Positions 13,101 through 26,183 of a stretch of DNA of 64,000 nucleotides are shown piece after piece; the first letter of the stretch is position 1, and each line of letters begins with the position of its first letter. A model generated the notes under the pieces. The model did no database searches and was not told where the DNA came from. It saw nothing but the letters and a program-made list of their open reading frames with translations. Source of the DNA: Elysia chlorotica (taxonomy: Eukaryota; Mollusca; Gastropoda; Plakobranchidae); the NCBI GenBank assembly GCA_003991915.1, contig RQTK01000327.1, positions 69,046-133,045 of the forward strand, written 5' to 3'. Both the position numbers and the translations under genes were made by a program.

Positions 13101-16100
13101 AGACAAACATGCCTGAGCCAAAAAGTATGACCCACTTATAGAATCTTCTGAAACATCTGAAATTTAAAAAAAAATGTTTATGTCTCTACATTTACAAATT
13201 ATGCCTTGTCATTTCCTTGTACTATATGTTTTTTGTCAGTCATTTTGAACTATTAGAATCTTTCAGAGTTTTACTTTCCTTGAAAAGAAAAGGATTTGAA
13301 AAAATTAGGGAGTTTTAATATAGTTTCACAAACAGCAATAGCAAGTAGATTTTTTTTAATGGCGAGAAGATTAATTACTTTTTTTCCAAATAAAATTATT
13401 GCATGATGAATTGAAAGCAAGGAAACTCAATTTCTTCCAACTTTTTCTAAATTTTTTTATCTTTCATTTTCAGCAAAGCATTGCGACACTGTTACATTTG
13501 AGCGCAAGATGAACCATGATGTTTGAGATCATATGAAGAAAAATTTGATTTAATCTTTACTCTTTTTTTTATTTTTCAATCCTTTTTTTTTTTTACTTGA
13601 ACCACAGAAAATATTCAAAATCAATGTGAACTTTAAACAAAAAGAAATTCCAAAGAAGTTGTGATTTCTTACTAGTAAGCAAGTCTTTTGCAACAGTATA
13701 GTTTTTGTTTTGAATTTCCGAGAAAGCTTGGCCAACTGTAATCATAGGGTTGTCCTTTTGAGCACCACACAAAGCTGATGTAAGTCTTATAACATTATCA
13801 CATGTTTCTTTGGATGGGTACCCTTCACCTGTCCATGGAAATAATCATTAATTAAGACATATTTAAAATACATATAATATTACTAAGAATTGCATCATTT
13901 AATGTTTTGTTATAATTCGCACTTTTGTGCCTGTTGTGTCTCTATGATATATCAGCTACAACAAATAAATCCTACAAATATAGGAGCTGTTTTCACTTGA
14001 GGTTGGAAATAAAACTTTAGAATATTAAAAAAAGTTGAAACCAACTCAAATTTCTATATATATATATAATTCGTTATCATTTGTGGTCGTTTTTTTTAAG
14101 AGGCTGAATGAATTGTCATTAATCATTATTTGTGAAACTCTCAATGGGTTACCATAAAAAGAAGATAATGTAGCACAAAATCTATGATGATAAAGAAAAA
14201 AAACAGTATAGACAAAATATCTCACCTTTTCGTAAGAAATCATTTATCTCTTGAGTCAATTTTCATAAGATTTGGTAGTTTAGGGGAAAAAAGGAAATGC
14301 CGATATTTAAAAGGAAAAATCTTGCATTTAACAAGGAGGGTTTTGTAGAGTATGAATACCTATACTGTTGTCCAGTATAAACCTTAGCTGAAATTCATAA
14401 GCAGAGGGTAATGCCGGACAGACTTGAATTAAGTAGTCACAAGTTGATGACAGCTCACGCAACTTGATCTGGGGAAACGTGGAAAACATTAACATATTTG
14501 ATTTGAGGAAAATGATAAAGATTGTTCCAAAAGCCCCTAGACTCTTAAATTCTATAATACCTCTGAACCATTTTTTGTTCCTCAGTTTGTATCTTTGTTT
14601 TAAAATTAATTTTTACCTAAATTTTTTTTTTTAATTGCATCACAACAATAATTCGACAAAATGTTTTACAAGTATATTATGATGTTCATAAAAAACAAAC
14701 CTTGATGAGTTGACAATAAAAAAGGGAAACAACGCTGAAAACAAAATGCATGTATCTTAAATATTTTGCATTGATCTGTATCTTTTCCCTCACAAAAAGG
14801 GTCTGGGGCTAAAAAATAGCATCATGCATGTAAGCTGTAGGATTACTATATAAAATAGTCTAACGAAAGAAAATATAAAGATGGGTAAGCATGATATTTA
14901 TGCGATGAACATGATTGACGATTCTTAGTTTTTTAACAACTTGTATTTTGATTCTTTTCATTTAAAGGAAGATTCTATAAAGCTCATCGTAAAGCTAGCA
15001 GAAGGATTTTAGGACTTTAAAAAATAAAGGATCAACTGAAGGTTTCCATCTTAAAAAAATATATAAGTAGGTTAACTTCTCAAGTATTTTTATTGACAGC
15101 AATATATAAAACTTTGCAGAAGAAAACATAGATAAGAACCGACCTGTGACATTAAAATGAGTAAAAGACGACCATAGTGATCTCTGTCGCTGTTCGAAAG
15201 CAAGTTTTCTTCTGTGCAAATCAATTCTTTCAAAGATGATTCATACTGTTGAAATTAAATGATGAAAAAAAAAAAAACAAGATGCACGTTTGATCATTTT
15301 CTTGGGAATGGTATGTAAAACGGGAATACTGATTTGCAGTCGATTTTGTCAAGGAAATAATATAATAAAACTTATAACTAACTCTCCCCCATAAAAAAAA
15401 TATTGGCGTAATATGGCAATTTTAAGCTGCATATAGCAAAAATTGCGACTGCCAATAATTAAGATGTTCAATAATCTTTTAGGCAACATCAGAGCAGGTG
15501 TGTGTCACACCCTTCGTAAAAATAAATCATGAATATGATGAAAACCTATGGATAATTTTGTATCTATAGGAATTATGGAACAAAGCTCAATACTCTAAAA
15601 ATTAGGTAAGATTGTATATGAATTTTTTTAAAGTAGGGAAACACTATTTTTGCATTTCTATATTGCCATTAAAAAAATTGTTAGTCTCTTGGTAATTATG
15701 CCTCCTATGGTGAAGTTAGCTGTATTCAAAAGTTGGAACTTTTAAAGGAATGCATGGGGTGGGGAAAATGGATGCAAACGGAAATTTACCATTTCTATTT
15801 CTTTCTGTGGCAGTTTTGGAGCTGTTGTAACCATCAGTGCAATTAGACTACAAAGTGGTTTTATACGCTTTTCTGGATCCTTTTCTAATTCCAAAAGCTG
15901 ATTGAGGATTTTCAATGCCTGGGGGGAAAAACAATTAAAAAAAAAACAGGTATGTATATTGTTGGCAATAAGGATTTTATGGAACAATAGGTTATTTCAT
16001 ACAGATTATTTAATATTATTGCTTTGAATATAAAGTCTTGTCCTTAATTATCTACAATTAGCTAGAAGCAATATATACATCATAAATTTACACAAAACCT

Positions 16101-19100
16101 GAGAAGAGGACATTTGGTAGGGACCTCAATTTTTTTAATATTTACAATTCTGAGCTCATACTGATCTTACGTGTCTACTCTTCTAATTCAGTACTAAATT
16201 CATCTAAGATTTTATAAAAATATACACATGCAATCTATCTACAAGAACAATATGACTTAATGTTAGAATTATAATATTGAATGTATATTTCAGTGGACAA
16301 ACCTTATCCTTCTGGCCAGACTTCACATGTAAATCAACAAGCTTGTGAAGCTGTGGCAGCTGTTTTGTTTCATCACTAAGAAAAAATAAATACAAGTGAA
16401 ATAATAATAATATAAAAATGCTAAATAGTGTGATATTTTATGAAGAAACCATTGAGGCTAAGCAATTGTTGATTGTAAAAAAAAGTGTTAACGTGATAAT
16501 TAATACCAAAATATAAATTCGCCTGACAATATTTATCCTAGATTAGGTAATTTTCAGCCACAAATGTACACATTCAAAATGTTTTTCAGTGAGCATTTTA
16601 CTTTCGTCTTTGTGCCAAACAGAATAAAATACACCAGTGCATCCATGACAGAAGTAAATCACTTTAATCCTACACAACTCAGTATCAAGGTTTCAACCGA
16701 TATAATCACAAAAACTGTGAGGCAGGTTTGCAATATATCATTATTTTCTCACCCCTTATGAAGATTGACAAGCTTCTCAAAAACTTCAATGGATTCTTCT
16801 GCTGTCATAAGGTCTGGATTCTTCTCCAGCATGCTGCTAATTCCCTGCAATGAAAAATCAGTCAAAAGTCTCAAGAAAATGTTTACCAAAAGTCTTAATT
16901 TTTGTAATTGTTCTTAAACTGTTTCATGAATATTGCTTCCTACAACATGTTGTATTCAATAACCACTATATTGTCATAGACAAGGGTGTTCTTCACCCTA
17001 CTTAAAGAAAAATATCAGAGCACTTTTGATTGTTTTTCAGTTTGTCTGATGCTATTTAAGACTTTTTCAAAGTCATAAGGTTTTGGCATGCACATGTTCT
17101 AATCAAACTGCATGACCTAATTCACAAAATATTTAAAAAGACATAGGTATGCCAAGAATTACATTCTTGGTATTATAGTTTATGATCATAAATTACTTGT
17201 TGTGCATAAAGTTTAAATTGCAGTCTGATGTTATTTTGTATTTTGGGGGAATCATTGCTTGGTGCTATGATTAATGTTGACAGTTTATCTAATCAGGTAT
17301 GACAAATCTAGAAATCTTCTGGATGACAGTTTTCTTTTTTTTCTCCTGTGTTTTTGTTGCTTTGTTTCTTTCAAAGAGGATCAAAAGTTTTGAAACATGA
17401 AAGAAGCCAATGATTTATAATCATAAAAAAAAATTACCTGATTCTCAAATTACAATGTACATCTAGTAATTTATATAGATATATTTGTTGCATCATTGAT
17501 AGCAATGTCAATCTTGCAAGTTGACATTATTCAAACGAGTAACTCCATTATGCTTAGTAAGTTCAACAGACATAATAATAAACAGAAAAAAAAGCAATCT
17601 TTGGTCAGAGCAAGAGAACATCTATCTAATTTTTAAGTTTCCAAGGTTTCAAGGAAGATTCCGACCAAATCTTACCTGCCATGCTAAGAGTTGATCCGGC
17701 TGTCCTTGTGTTGCTTTTTTGTAAGCTTTTAAAGCCTGCTCTTTGTTCTCAAGACCCTCAGCAGTAACACCAAGGAACACCAGGGCATTATAATTGTTAG
17801 GATCAACAGCAAGCACAGCCTGTGTTTTTAGTGTGAACAAAACAAAGTGAATATAATGATTCTGCAGAGAAATGCGATCACAACTTGCAACTTTTTTCTC
17901 TCGTAATTTTTTACAATTTTAAAGTAAATTTTGCAACTTTTATAACAATACAATAATTTCCTGTGTATTTTTCACATAGGCAGACAAAAAGACACCAAGA
18001 CAGCTGTAGAAAGTCTGTAGCCAAATCAAAGCATCTTGTATCATATATTAATTATACAAGCCTTTCAATCTTAATGAAAATTTCTTTTGGAGATTTATCG
18101 GACTAGTGCATATTGATACTTCTTCAGGACCACTTTTGTTGTCTTATTCTCGCTAGAACAAATTAAAACAATCATAATATTGGTTTAAAAAAAAAAAAGG
18201 CAATGGTCGAAGGAGAAGGAGTGAGGATGAGACCAAAAATGTGGTATGCGCACAGAAACTCTCTTGGTTACCTATACAAAATTTATTATACACTGTCTGC
18301 CTCAACTAGCAAAGACCTAACTTAACTCTCAGTTGGTTCTCTTTGATAATTGAGAATATCTATGTGTGTCTCTATCTATATTTTATCTTTATTTTTGTCC
18401 CTGAATGTTTCTGTCGTTTTCATTAAGTAATAGGCCTACTATGTATTACACATTCTCATACCTTTTGTCGCATGTACAATAGCATATATTTTTCATGGCA
18501 TTGATCCATTAATTAAATCTCTAATTTGTTGATTCATATTTAAACGACTACATTACAGTAAGAGTAATAAGGTGTATTCTTCCTTATGACAGTTCCTAAC
18601 CCACCATCCCACTCTATTCCTCCCCCTCCTCCCCTCTTTTCCAAAAAACATTTTGACCGGTAAAAAAGTATTCCAGATGATTAAAACAATCTTCTAGTTA
18701 TATCTGACAAAAATATTTTGTATGCCTGACTTTTCACTTTCACTCGCACTCTCTCTTCCTCTCTGTCCCTATCTCTCTCTCCCTCCCTATCACTTTTCCC
18801 CTCCTCTTCTTTTTATTTCATGTACCTTGATTGTGAATGTGCACTTTTTGCAAATGTAATGATGAGATTTATGTTATAATTGTTGTGACTTTCTAGTTAA
18901 CACAACACACATGTACATGTATTACTAGTCAGTGAAAGTACATTGACAATGTTAAACGAGTTTGGAGTATTTTTTTATTCTTGTAGGCTAAAAATTTCTG
19001 CAACTTTTTTCAACTTTTGCTCTTTTTGGCTGCAACTATTAACAACTTTTGCCGCTTTCATTTTTTCAATCACAACTTTCTGGGGGGGGGACAGATAATG

Positions 19101-20624
19101 GTTAAATCATGAATACATTTTTTTTATGTTTTGAAAGTAATAAAACATAATCTTAAAAAAATAATTTAACACTTCAAGCTTTCTGATAATTCTGAATCCA
19201 CGCTCATTATGTCTCAAAATATTTGCTCAATCTCCAAAGTAATTTTTGTTTAGAAAAGGTAAAAGGAGCTGAACTGTGAAAGCTTCAAACATTACTTAAC
19301 AGTTACTGGCCCAGCGTGATCTCCAGACATACACCCAAACACTACACACACACACATTTTGCTGATGTAACGGCTATATTAGTTCAGGCTTATAGATCAT
19401 GGAATTTCATAAATTTTGGTTGAATTTACTTTGAGGTAGCTAAACTAAGGCATAGATTTTAGTTTCTCATTAATAATAACGCTAGATATAGATCTACACG
19501 TAAGATTAGGTGTTTATGGCAGTCGAAGATGCAAAATTACTCAATTGGAATTATCAAAAGCACACAATTCTGTAATGTTTAATGCATCGAATAAGTTTAA
19601 TTGAGACTAGGAATGACAAAAAAAGCTTGTTGCATGTAAACTTATTGCTTCTTTGTTTTATTAGGCGTATTTTAAAAATTGTGCAGAGAAGTTTTCAAGA
19701 TGGCAGCCGAATTGGGGGGTTTGTTGCTTTAATTGTGCGCTGAAATATAAGAAAAAGCAATATGGCGCGCTAGGCAATAAGAAAAAGCAATGCGCTGATT
19801 GGCTATGTTATTGTCTTAAAGGCTGTACGACAGGATTTTTCTAACTTAGCGATTAAGACAAACTTAGTAAGTGAAGGTACCGGTTGCATCAAACTTAGCG
19901 CGTTGAGAGCTTCTTACGATTAAGCTTACTAAGCTTATGTAAAGTTGCACATGGGCCCTGCTCTTTAACTCAGAATCACAGATGTTCAACAAACACCAAA
20001 CTACTCGCAATGGGCAATTTATTTAAAAATGGGTATCCAATTACTGAGGAGCACATCAGACATGATAATTGCAACCCCTCCATTGATCTTATGCTCGCTC
20101 GATACATGTCAATCACTCCTAGTGATTTGTTTACATGATTTCTAAGGATTCTTTCTTTACAAGTCAATCATTGCACCTCACAACCAATGTCGCTGCATGT
20201 AGCTCTGACAGTTAACTAAGCTGAACTGGCATGCTGGAGGTCAGCAGTTTGAATCTCAGCATGTGCCCTTGTCTTCATAAAAGATTCTTCACATTGCACC
20301 TATAGAGGACATAAAATTCACCAAAGATTACTTTTTATTTTATTTTACACAACTAATCACTTTATCACGTCATCTTACAGGTTCATTTCCTTCCCTTTGC
20401 TGCTTGCATACATAAATGATAAAAGATTGATCAGCCTAAGAACCTTTTTTTCTTTTCATGCGAGGGGCATGTCCTTAAAACTGTGTGTTCAAAAAAAAAA
20501 AAAAAAGAAAACATTTCTTTTAAACATGACTTACCTTGCACTGTTTGGCAGCATCTTTAAATTCCTTATTTCTGATAAACTCTCGTGCAGCTTTCAGACA
20601 TGTTTTAATCTCTTTACCATCCAT
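4114..20624 (-). CDS. SKIC3: SKIC3 (TTC37), N-terminal half of the SKI complex TPR scaffold
   Basis: SKIC3 is the TPR scaffold of the cytoplasmic SKI complex (with SKIC2 helicase and SKIC8), which feeds mRNA to the exosome for 3'-5' decay. Coding exons, in order: 20624-20535, 17819-17676, 16844-16753, 16375-16303, 15918-15790, 15245-15144, 14468-14360, 13828-13673, 13156-13061, 12758-12613, 12218-12138, 11738-11641, 10124-9992, 9430-9351, 8814-8715, 7842-7790, 6591-6484, 6025-5941, 5688-5657, 5302-5202, 4815-4713, 4206-4114. Phases agree throughout, giving about 734 residues of a family protein of about 1,560; the rest lies left of the window. The start [20 protein letters not shown] matches the family start. 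Clear TPR blocks include [50 protein letters not shown] and [14 protein letters not shown]. An acceptor just 5' of the start codon (exon edge 20645) implies an upstream non-coding exon. Confidence 0.93.
4494..5019 (-). repeat. Duplicated segment, proximal copy (carries SKIC3 exon 21)
   Basis: Partner of 1-525. It holds exon 21 of SKIC3 (4815-4713) in the correct order and phase between exons 20 and 22, so it is probably the original location. It ends in a (TA)n run at about 5013-5034. Confidence 0.92.
6125..6466 (-). mobile_element. tRNA-derived SINE, compound copy with two tRNA-like heads
   Basis: Read on the minus strand, a first tRNA-like head at about 6466-6390 has an A-box-like stretch (TTGGCACAAGTGACAAAGCG) and a B-box-like GTTCAAAACCC. 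A second head at about 6335-6255 has a good B box (CAGGTTCGAACCCTGG), followed by the shared body (CAGCCGGTCACATTA and GCTGCCACACACGAG on the plus strand) and a CAACTCAACAAC-type 3' end. This looks like one SINE inserted into, or joined with, another. It lies in the SKIC3 intron between exons 17 and 18, about 18 bases from the exon 17 donor. Confidence 0.75.
7022..7545 (+). repeat. Dispersed repeat of unknown class, copy 1
   Basis: Clearly related to 56145-56632 in the same orientation. Shared blocks are GGCTCAG.TTGTGG.CAGGTATG, AATTGGCCATGTAACATTCTA, ATGTATTGGTTCTCTTCTT and TTCGGGGCTGTTGTCCGAGC. No coding capacity and no clear terminal repeats seen. It lies inside a SKIC3 intron. Confidence 0.8.
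8467..8519 (-). other. SKIC3: Candidate alternative 53-nt exon in SKIC3
   Basis: The stretch has an acceptor (ACCTGCAG) and a donor (GTAAAC) and is open in the phase set by exon 15, reading [17 protein letters not shown]. Its length (53 nt), entry phase (0) and exit phase (2) are the same as those of the next exon, 7842-7790 ([17 protein letters not shown]). Using both would break the frame; using either keeps it. That pattern fits mutually exclusive exons, but the second exon is the one that matches known SKIC3 proteins, so this may be coincidence. Confidence 0.3.
10549..11559 (+). mobile_element. piggyBac-like remnant (N-terminal fragment only)
   Basis: The plus strand near 10830-10925 reads [20 protein letters not shown], which resembles the LT-x-EQ-x-L acidic start of piggyBac-family transposases. 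A second acidic stretch in another frame follows ([10 protein letters not shown], then [12 protein letters not shown]). No catalytic domain follows, so it is a deletion derivative. Possible ends are CCCTAGATGT at 10549 and ACTTGTAGGG ending at 11559, the latter followed by TTAA, the usual piggyBac target. The left flank is TTTA rather than TTAA, so the borders are uncertain. It lies in the SKIC3 intron between exons 12 and 13. Confidence 0.35.
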
Positions 20625-20997
20625 AGTATGGTCTTATAATAAGCACTGAAATCAGAATATTGAACATTACCCAAAGGAATATGAATTTTCAATGACATGT
20701 GGCATTTAACATAACTTGGTTAATTCATAAAAGACAGACAGAGGTATGTCATTTACTACCTTTAAAAAATATTGATATTTTTCTATGCTTTCAGTTTCCA
20801 TCAACCTACTACAGTAATATTGTTAATACCACACTGACAATATGCTCCAGTTAGACATTCAAAGTCATCAAAGTTTGCTATGGGCCAGTAACCTTTTAAA
20901 TCTTTAAAACCATAAGAATGCTCCTGGCTGGCAAAATTTTAATATTTTATCTAGAAACTGTAAAGTGTAAGAAAATTGCCCCAGTACTATTTCATTT

Positions 20998-21955
20998 ATA
21001 TTTTAACCCATAAAGCTCGACACACCAAATAACAACCTCGCTGTGAGAGAACTACAGGCCCTGTGCTTGTCTACTTCACTGACTTAGCACCACCGAACTG
21101 AGCACTGCGGGGTGCCGAGTAAATTCCTCCTTTCTCCAGTGCGAGAGAAACTCGTGAATAGGTATAATAGGCTCTTAAAATATCAACCAATTAAATAAAT
21201 GAATAGTTTGGGGAACTCTTGGCCACACAGCCAATTATGATAGTTATATCACTGATCATAGCCTGAATCTCTAAGAAAGTAAAGGGCTGAGGAAGGAGCA
21301 AAATACCCCCTATAGAGATCTGGGTTAAAGTGGCTGTGTTTCCTCCCTTGTGTAAAGACAGTTGGACCATTGATGTAGGGGAAGATGGTGATGAAAGACA
21401 TGCTTTGACTGTGTGACTGTGAGTGTCAAACGCCACCACACTAAGACACAAAGATATGCAGACACACACACACAAACACTGATGTGAAACAGGAGCTGGC
21501 TACATCGCATGTTGAACTCCATTCTGTTCTTTTCGTGTGACTGTCGGCTTGAAATTGTTATTCGCTCACTTTTACACTGTAGGCCTACTGAGTTTATTTG
21601 GATAGTAGGCTGACAAGAACTGTAACTGCCGGCGGGTGCTTTGCTTGATAATGTTTTATCATGACTGCCTCTTGATTTGTTGTGGACTGCGTTCGCAAGT
21701 AGACAGAGCGATACTTGACAAGTGTCCAAAAATCTCTAGTAATTCGTGGGATGTAGATCTAATTAAATATTATTAGCGTTGGCTCAATAGGGGCGAAAAT
21801 AGCTTGATCACCAGTGCTCTATACTGAGGAGCACAAGGTCCAGAGTTCAAATCTTAAGTACCTGCTCTTTATCCGCACATCTTTAGGAAACCTGCAGGAC
21901 ATGACCTTTATTTGAAGATTGCATTTTTAGGAATATAAGGCGCCAGATATCTTTA
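20998..21955 (+). repeat. Composite dispersed repeat with tRNA-like segment, copy 1
   Basis: Related to 27520-28190 and 30810-31438, all in the same orientation. Shared blocks include GAGAAACT.GTGAAT.GGTA, ATATCACTGA, GCCTGAATCTCT, AAGACAGTTGGACCATTGA, the CACACACA-CTGATGT block and TGAACT.CATTCTGTTCT. Near its 3' end (21788-21860) is a tRNA-like part with AGCTTGATCACCAGTGCTC and a B-box-like GAGTTCAAATC. The longest copy in the window. No intact open reading frame of note. Confidence 0.8.
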
Positions 21956-23494
21956 AGAGCATTCTCCAAACCTATGAAAGCTACATGCTTATCAAACCAA
22001 ATTTCAAAAAAAAAAAAATTTTTGAAACACATTCCTCTAGCCTGAGCTTATGCAGGTGGTGATTTGAAAAGCATGCAAAAAATTCAGTGAGTTCAACATA
22101 TATGTGTGTAGTTATCTTTCAAGAGGTGCCTTTTGTTTTTGTTCTTTTGATTGCTGATCTCGTTTAAAATCGCCAACAGGATAAAGATGTGGTAGTCTTA
22201 CATCATATATATGTATATCTTATAATAATGATGATAGTTATACAAATAATCATAACAATAATTGCTGTGATAACACTAAAAACAACAATGATAATAGTAA
22301 TTATAGACCTAATAGCAAAAATTATTATAATCCATTTTCCATTATTCTCGCCTCATTCTAATTGCCACTCCCTATAAAAATAATTTGAAAATTTCTACGG
22401 AAGTGGCATTATTTTTTTTTACTTTTATTTTCTCAAAAACTCTGCCTTAGCCCCGTTTTAGATTGTACATGTAACTTGTGAAGAAAATGAAAAACTTTAA
22501 AACACAATTATCTTTTGGTTTCCTTCAAAAAAAATTATATGCTTTTATATTGACCAGTTATAAGCCAGTTACCAGGGACAGTTCAGTCCACTTTAAAAAT
22601 GCTAGTTTTTTAACTTCTCTGTATGTAGTGAATTTTGTTTAGCGAATTACTTATAAATGAACGATGTCAGTTTTAAGTATTTCTAAGTGTTCATCTTATT
22701 TTTTTATGTCTATTCCTACCTTGTTCATATTTATGCCCTTATTACATAAGTGACTGATGCTTCATATAATTTTAAGTACTGTGATGGTCCTTACTGTCTT
22801 GTTAGACGCATTTCAAATTTTTTTCATGAACAAGACAAATTTTATGATTAATCTTTTTACCGGTATATGTTTTGTGTGTGTAAAATTTGTGCTATTAAAA
22901 AAAATTAGATAATAATGCCATGTCAACAATGCGGCAATGGGATTGGTCAGCCCATTGATAAATCATGAATGAGGTGGAACTGACAAAACACAGGGAGACA
23001 AAGAGAGGGGGGGGAAGGGGGAGGGGGCATTATGAGTGTTTAAATGTTATACCTAGATCGTCTAAAAGTAACCGTACACAGAGAAAAGAAAACCAAGATC
23101 AACTTACAATAACAACAATAAAAACAGCGAATAACAAAATCCATGTTTGAAGGCTCATGAGTCCAGTTAATTTCATTGTTTAAAAAGTAGGTAATATATT
23201 TTTTTTAATTGGATTTTTCAGTAGTGCCATCTTGGCATGACTATAGTGGGATCTTGCTTACAACAGATTTTTCCTCTGGAACCAGAAGTCTTGCTGTAGT
23301 CATGTTCTACTGCAACGTTGTATGAATAAACAGTTTTCTCTATTCATGTGCCAATAAAAAGTAATCTGCTGGTATCTATGTATGAATAAACACAAGCCAA
23401 AAATAATCTTCACAAAGAAATATGCGGAATTACACATGTGTGCCATTAGTTGGAGAAATTGGAAGTTGCATGAAGAGTTTACCATGTATATTTA

Positions 23495-23618
23495 TAGGCT
23501 GTCATTATTTGCAGCCGGGGTAACAATAAACAGAATGTATTATTTTCGAACGGGGTGGAAATAAAAATTGATCTTATTTACACCCAGGTTGAATATAGAC
23601 GAAGGTAGTTACTTCCCC
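23495..23618 (+). repeat. TTTTCACCC-module repeat, copy 1
   Basis: Shares AATAAACAGAATGTATTATT, TTGATCTTATTTACACCC and ATAGACGAAGGTAGTTACTT with 24658-24826. The first half carries the motif in one orientation and the second half in the other, giving an imperfect fold-back. Confidence 0.75.
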
Positions 23619-23943
23619 CCTTACAAGCTACACAGTGCTATTAGTATTACTCCGTGCTTGATAGCCTCCTTATATGAGTGTGTGTTCATCACAGATTATG
23701 GTGTTCATGCCGGAATTTGTGTAATGTGTTCTTCACAGTAAAGACATTATCTTGATGATGCATGTTGTATTCTATTAAGACGCAATTTATAATAAACTCT
23801 TGTGTAATATTTTTAATAATGTGTGTTAATAAATTTTCTGAAAGTGTTTGCTCTGAAGATGGCTTATAATCAGCAACCTTTATATACACGGCAAGGCTTA
23901 GGTTGTAATTTAATCATACTTTTAAGAATGAAATGAGCGTTAA

Positions 23944-24080
23944 TATCGGAATGCTCAGTTGTTAGAGTGCTTGTCTTACTTGTAGAAGAGTGTGGGTTTC
24001 AATTCCAAACCTTTATAAGTGTTTGGCTGAGATGGCTCAGTCTGCAGCCTTTTATTGCGGAAGGGTTCAGGTTTGAATCA
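23944..24080 (+). repeat. Two tRNA-like segments in tandem (SINE head remnants)
   Basis: The first segment reads GCTCAGTTGTTAGAGTGC and then GGTTTCAATTCC. The second reads GAGATGGCTCAGTCTGCAG and then CAGGTTTGAATCATAC. Both have an A-box-like and a B-box-like block at tRNA spacing, but neither forms a convincing complete tRNA, so they look like SINE heads rather than functional tRNA genes. Confidence 0.5.
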
Positions 24081-24657
24081 TACTTTAATAAGCTTTAATA
24101 TTGAAATTAAGTAGGCCGACCACGTCTAAAAATTCTAATGTTTGTTTATTTTAAGCAGATTGGAAAGGCCTTTCGGAAAAATGAACAAGACAGAAAAAAT
24201 CCATTAATAGAAATCAAACATAGAAATCCATTAAAAAAACAAAAAGTTATGATATTTTAAAATGTATTAATTCTGATGATGTTGTCATTTTACATGACCA
24301 TTTAAAGGTAATAATGTTTACATTAAATGGATAAAGTTTAGGCAGTGCAAACATATACCTGGTAATTTTAAGCTCTATTACATAAATTAAATCAAATTTC
24401 TATATCATTAAGGGAAAAAATAATAAAGATTATGAAAATAGGGTTTAGCCATCAATATTAAAACAAATTTATAGATTTTTTAAACAAAAATGTATCCATT
24501 TTAAGACATCTTCATCACTATATCGGCATGCTATATCAAATTACAAGTAATTTTAACTCTATAATAAAGAATAGCAATGCACCACTTTTATTAAAAGGAA
24601 CAAATAGGCCTATATATAGATCATTAAAAACGAGTTTGGTTATCGATAATGACTTTG

Positions 24658-24826
24658 GTATTTTCACCTGTGGTGCAATTGCAGTCAGTGTTTTAATAAA
24701 CAGAATGTATTATTTTCACCCGATGTGGAAATAAACATTGATCTTATTTACACCCGGGGTGAAAATAGAGGAATGTGGTTATATTTCCAGCCGGGTTGAA
24801 AATAGACGAAGGTAGTTACTTCCCCA
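24658..24826 (+). repeat. TTTTCACCC-module repeat, copy 2
   Basis: Longer relative of 23495-23618. It contains TATTTTCACC, TTATTTTCACCCG, then CACCCGGGGTGAAAATAG and CCGGGTTGAAAATAGACG, so TTTTCACCC and its reverse complement alternate. This suggests a fold-back or MITE-like element built from a short inverted module. Confidence 0.75.
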
Positions 24827-24991
24827 GACAGAAACAGGAGTAGCAGATTATGTCTCTGTGTTGCTACGGGACAAGGGTGAATCTTAGCTTCAATCTGAAC
24901 TTGGGGGAACTTGGCAGGAATAACCTGTCGCTGTTTAAACTTTAAGTTGTTTAAACTTCGTGAGTTCTCGAGACAGGCGCGATAAAAAGAA

Positions 24992-25050
24992 AAACGGGTG
25001 CAAATAAAATATTTTTTTTATTTTCACCCGTGGTGCAAATAAACACACCG
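24992..25050 (+). repeat. TTTTCACCC-module repeat, fragment 3
   Basis: ACGGGTGCAAATAAAAT followed by TTATTTTCACCCGTGGTGC: one inverted pair of the same module separated by a T-rich spacer. Confidence 0.6.
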
Positions 25051-26157
25051 TGTACCTAGATTCTAGACCTCCAATCTACGGTAACCGTGTACGTAGCCAC
25101 TCCTATTTATGTCTAGATCTAGATTCTTGAACTTTTATAGGCCTATACCAAATGGTTTTGATTAGCCTAGAAATACCTACTGGGGTGATCAAAACACACA
25201 ATACAAGAAGAACTGAGACGAGAGCCAGGCTGACTGGGCAGAGAGTGAAGTTGTAGGCCTACTCTGTTGTAGCGTTGAAAGTGTTGACTGTTGATTGTTG
25301 AACTGAAGACTAGGGATTATAGGCCTAGTGTTCGAACTTCTGATTCCAAGAAGTGTCTTGCGTGTCCCGCAAAAGAAAAGAAACTAAAACAGGGACGGTG
25401 TACATGTACATGTACTATGTACCGCAGTCGGGATCCTTTAGACCTTTACTGTGTTTTATGACAAATAAGCTAAATAAAAGAAATAGATTTTTATTAGGCT
25501 AAAAAGACTAAATTAATTGTTACACATTATAACTAGGTTAAAATATACTCATTGACATCAGTTTTTATGTTTGTATTATATCAAATAATTGAATTATTTG
25601 ATTGTTATTACATGACTTTAATTTAGACGACGATAAAACACATGTCTTATTTGAGCTACATGTTTTGAACGCATGTTACGTTTACCTGGTCTGGAAAGAT
25701 CAATGTTTTGGTCAACTACGAAAAGGCATGACTCCAACACTCCATCTCTAATTATTATTATTTTTATACTTTTAGCGGTGAAAACTTGTAACTGCTTATG
25801 ATAGTCAAGTTAATTAGTAGGCCTATAATAATTTAGATTCTACAACGCTCACACTTTTGTATTGATTTTATTTTCCTTTACATGTGCCACAATCTTAAAA
25901 AAATAATGTGAAAACAACTTAACAAGAATGTCTAGAATCTAGATTGACTAAATTCTAGATTTAGATCTATGGTCTATCAGCAACGCCAAAAGACTGGGAG
26001 GCTGATCCAGATAAAATCTAGATTTGATATCTGATATACTCTATCTCTGTATCGTCGATTCATATTGCCTACATTGATGTTTATTGTTTTGATTGTTCAA
26101 CATAATTTCCAGAATTTAAATGTTGTTTAGCCTGTAGCCGTAGGGCCTAGGTAAATA

Positions 26158-26183
26158 TAGATCTAGATCTAGATCTAGATCTA
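26158..26183. repeat. (TAGATC)n microsatellite
   Basis: About four tandem TAGATC units, in a zone (roughly 25930-26460) where TCTAGA and AGATCT strings occur far more often than chance. The same motif is also enriched at 1570-1850 and 53910-54010. Confidence 0.8.

Noticed and set aside
20191-20265. Weak tRNA-like stretch (GTAGCTCTGACAGTTAACTA and CAGTTTGAATCTC)
   Set aside because: A and B boxes are only suggestive, and no tRNA fold or SINE body is attached, so I did not list it as a feature.
21191-21729. Open frames of 94 and 134 residues on the minus strand
   Set aside because: They lie inside the dispersed composite repeat and resemble no protein I know.
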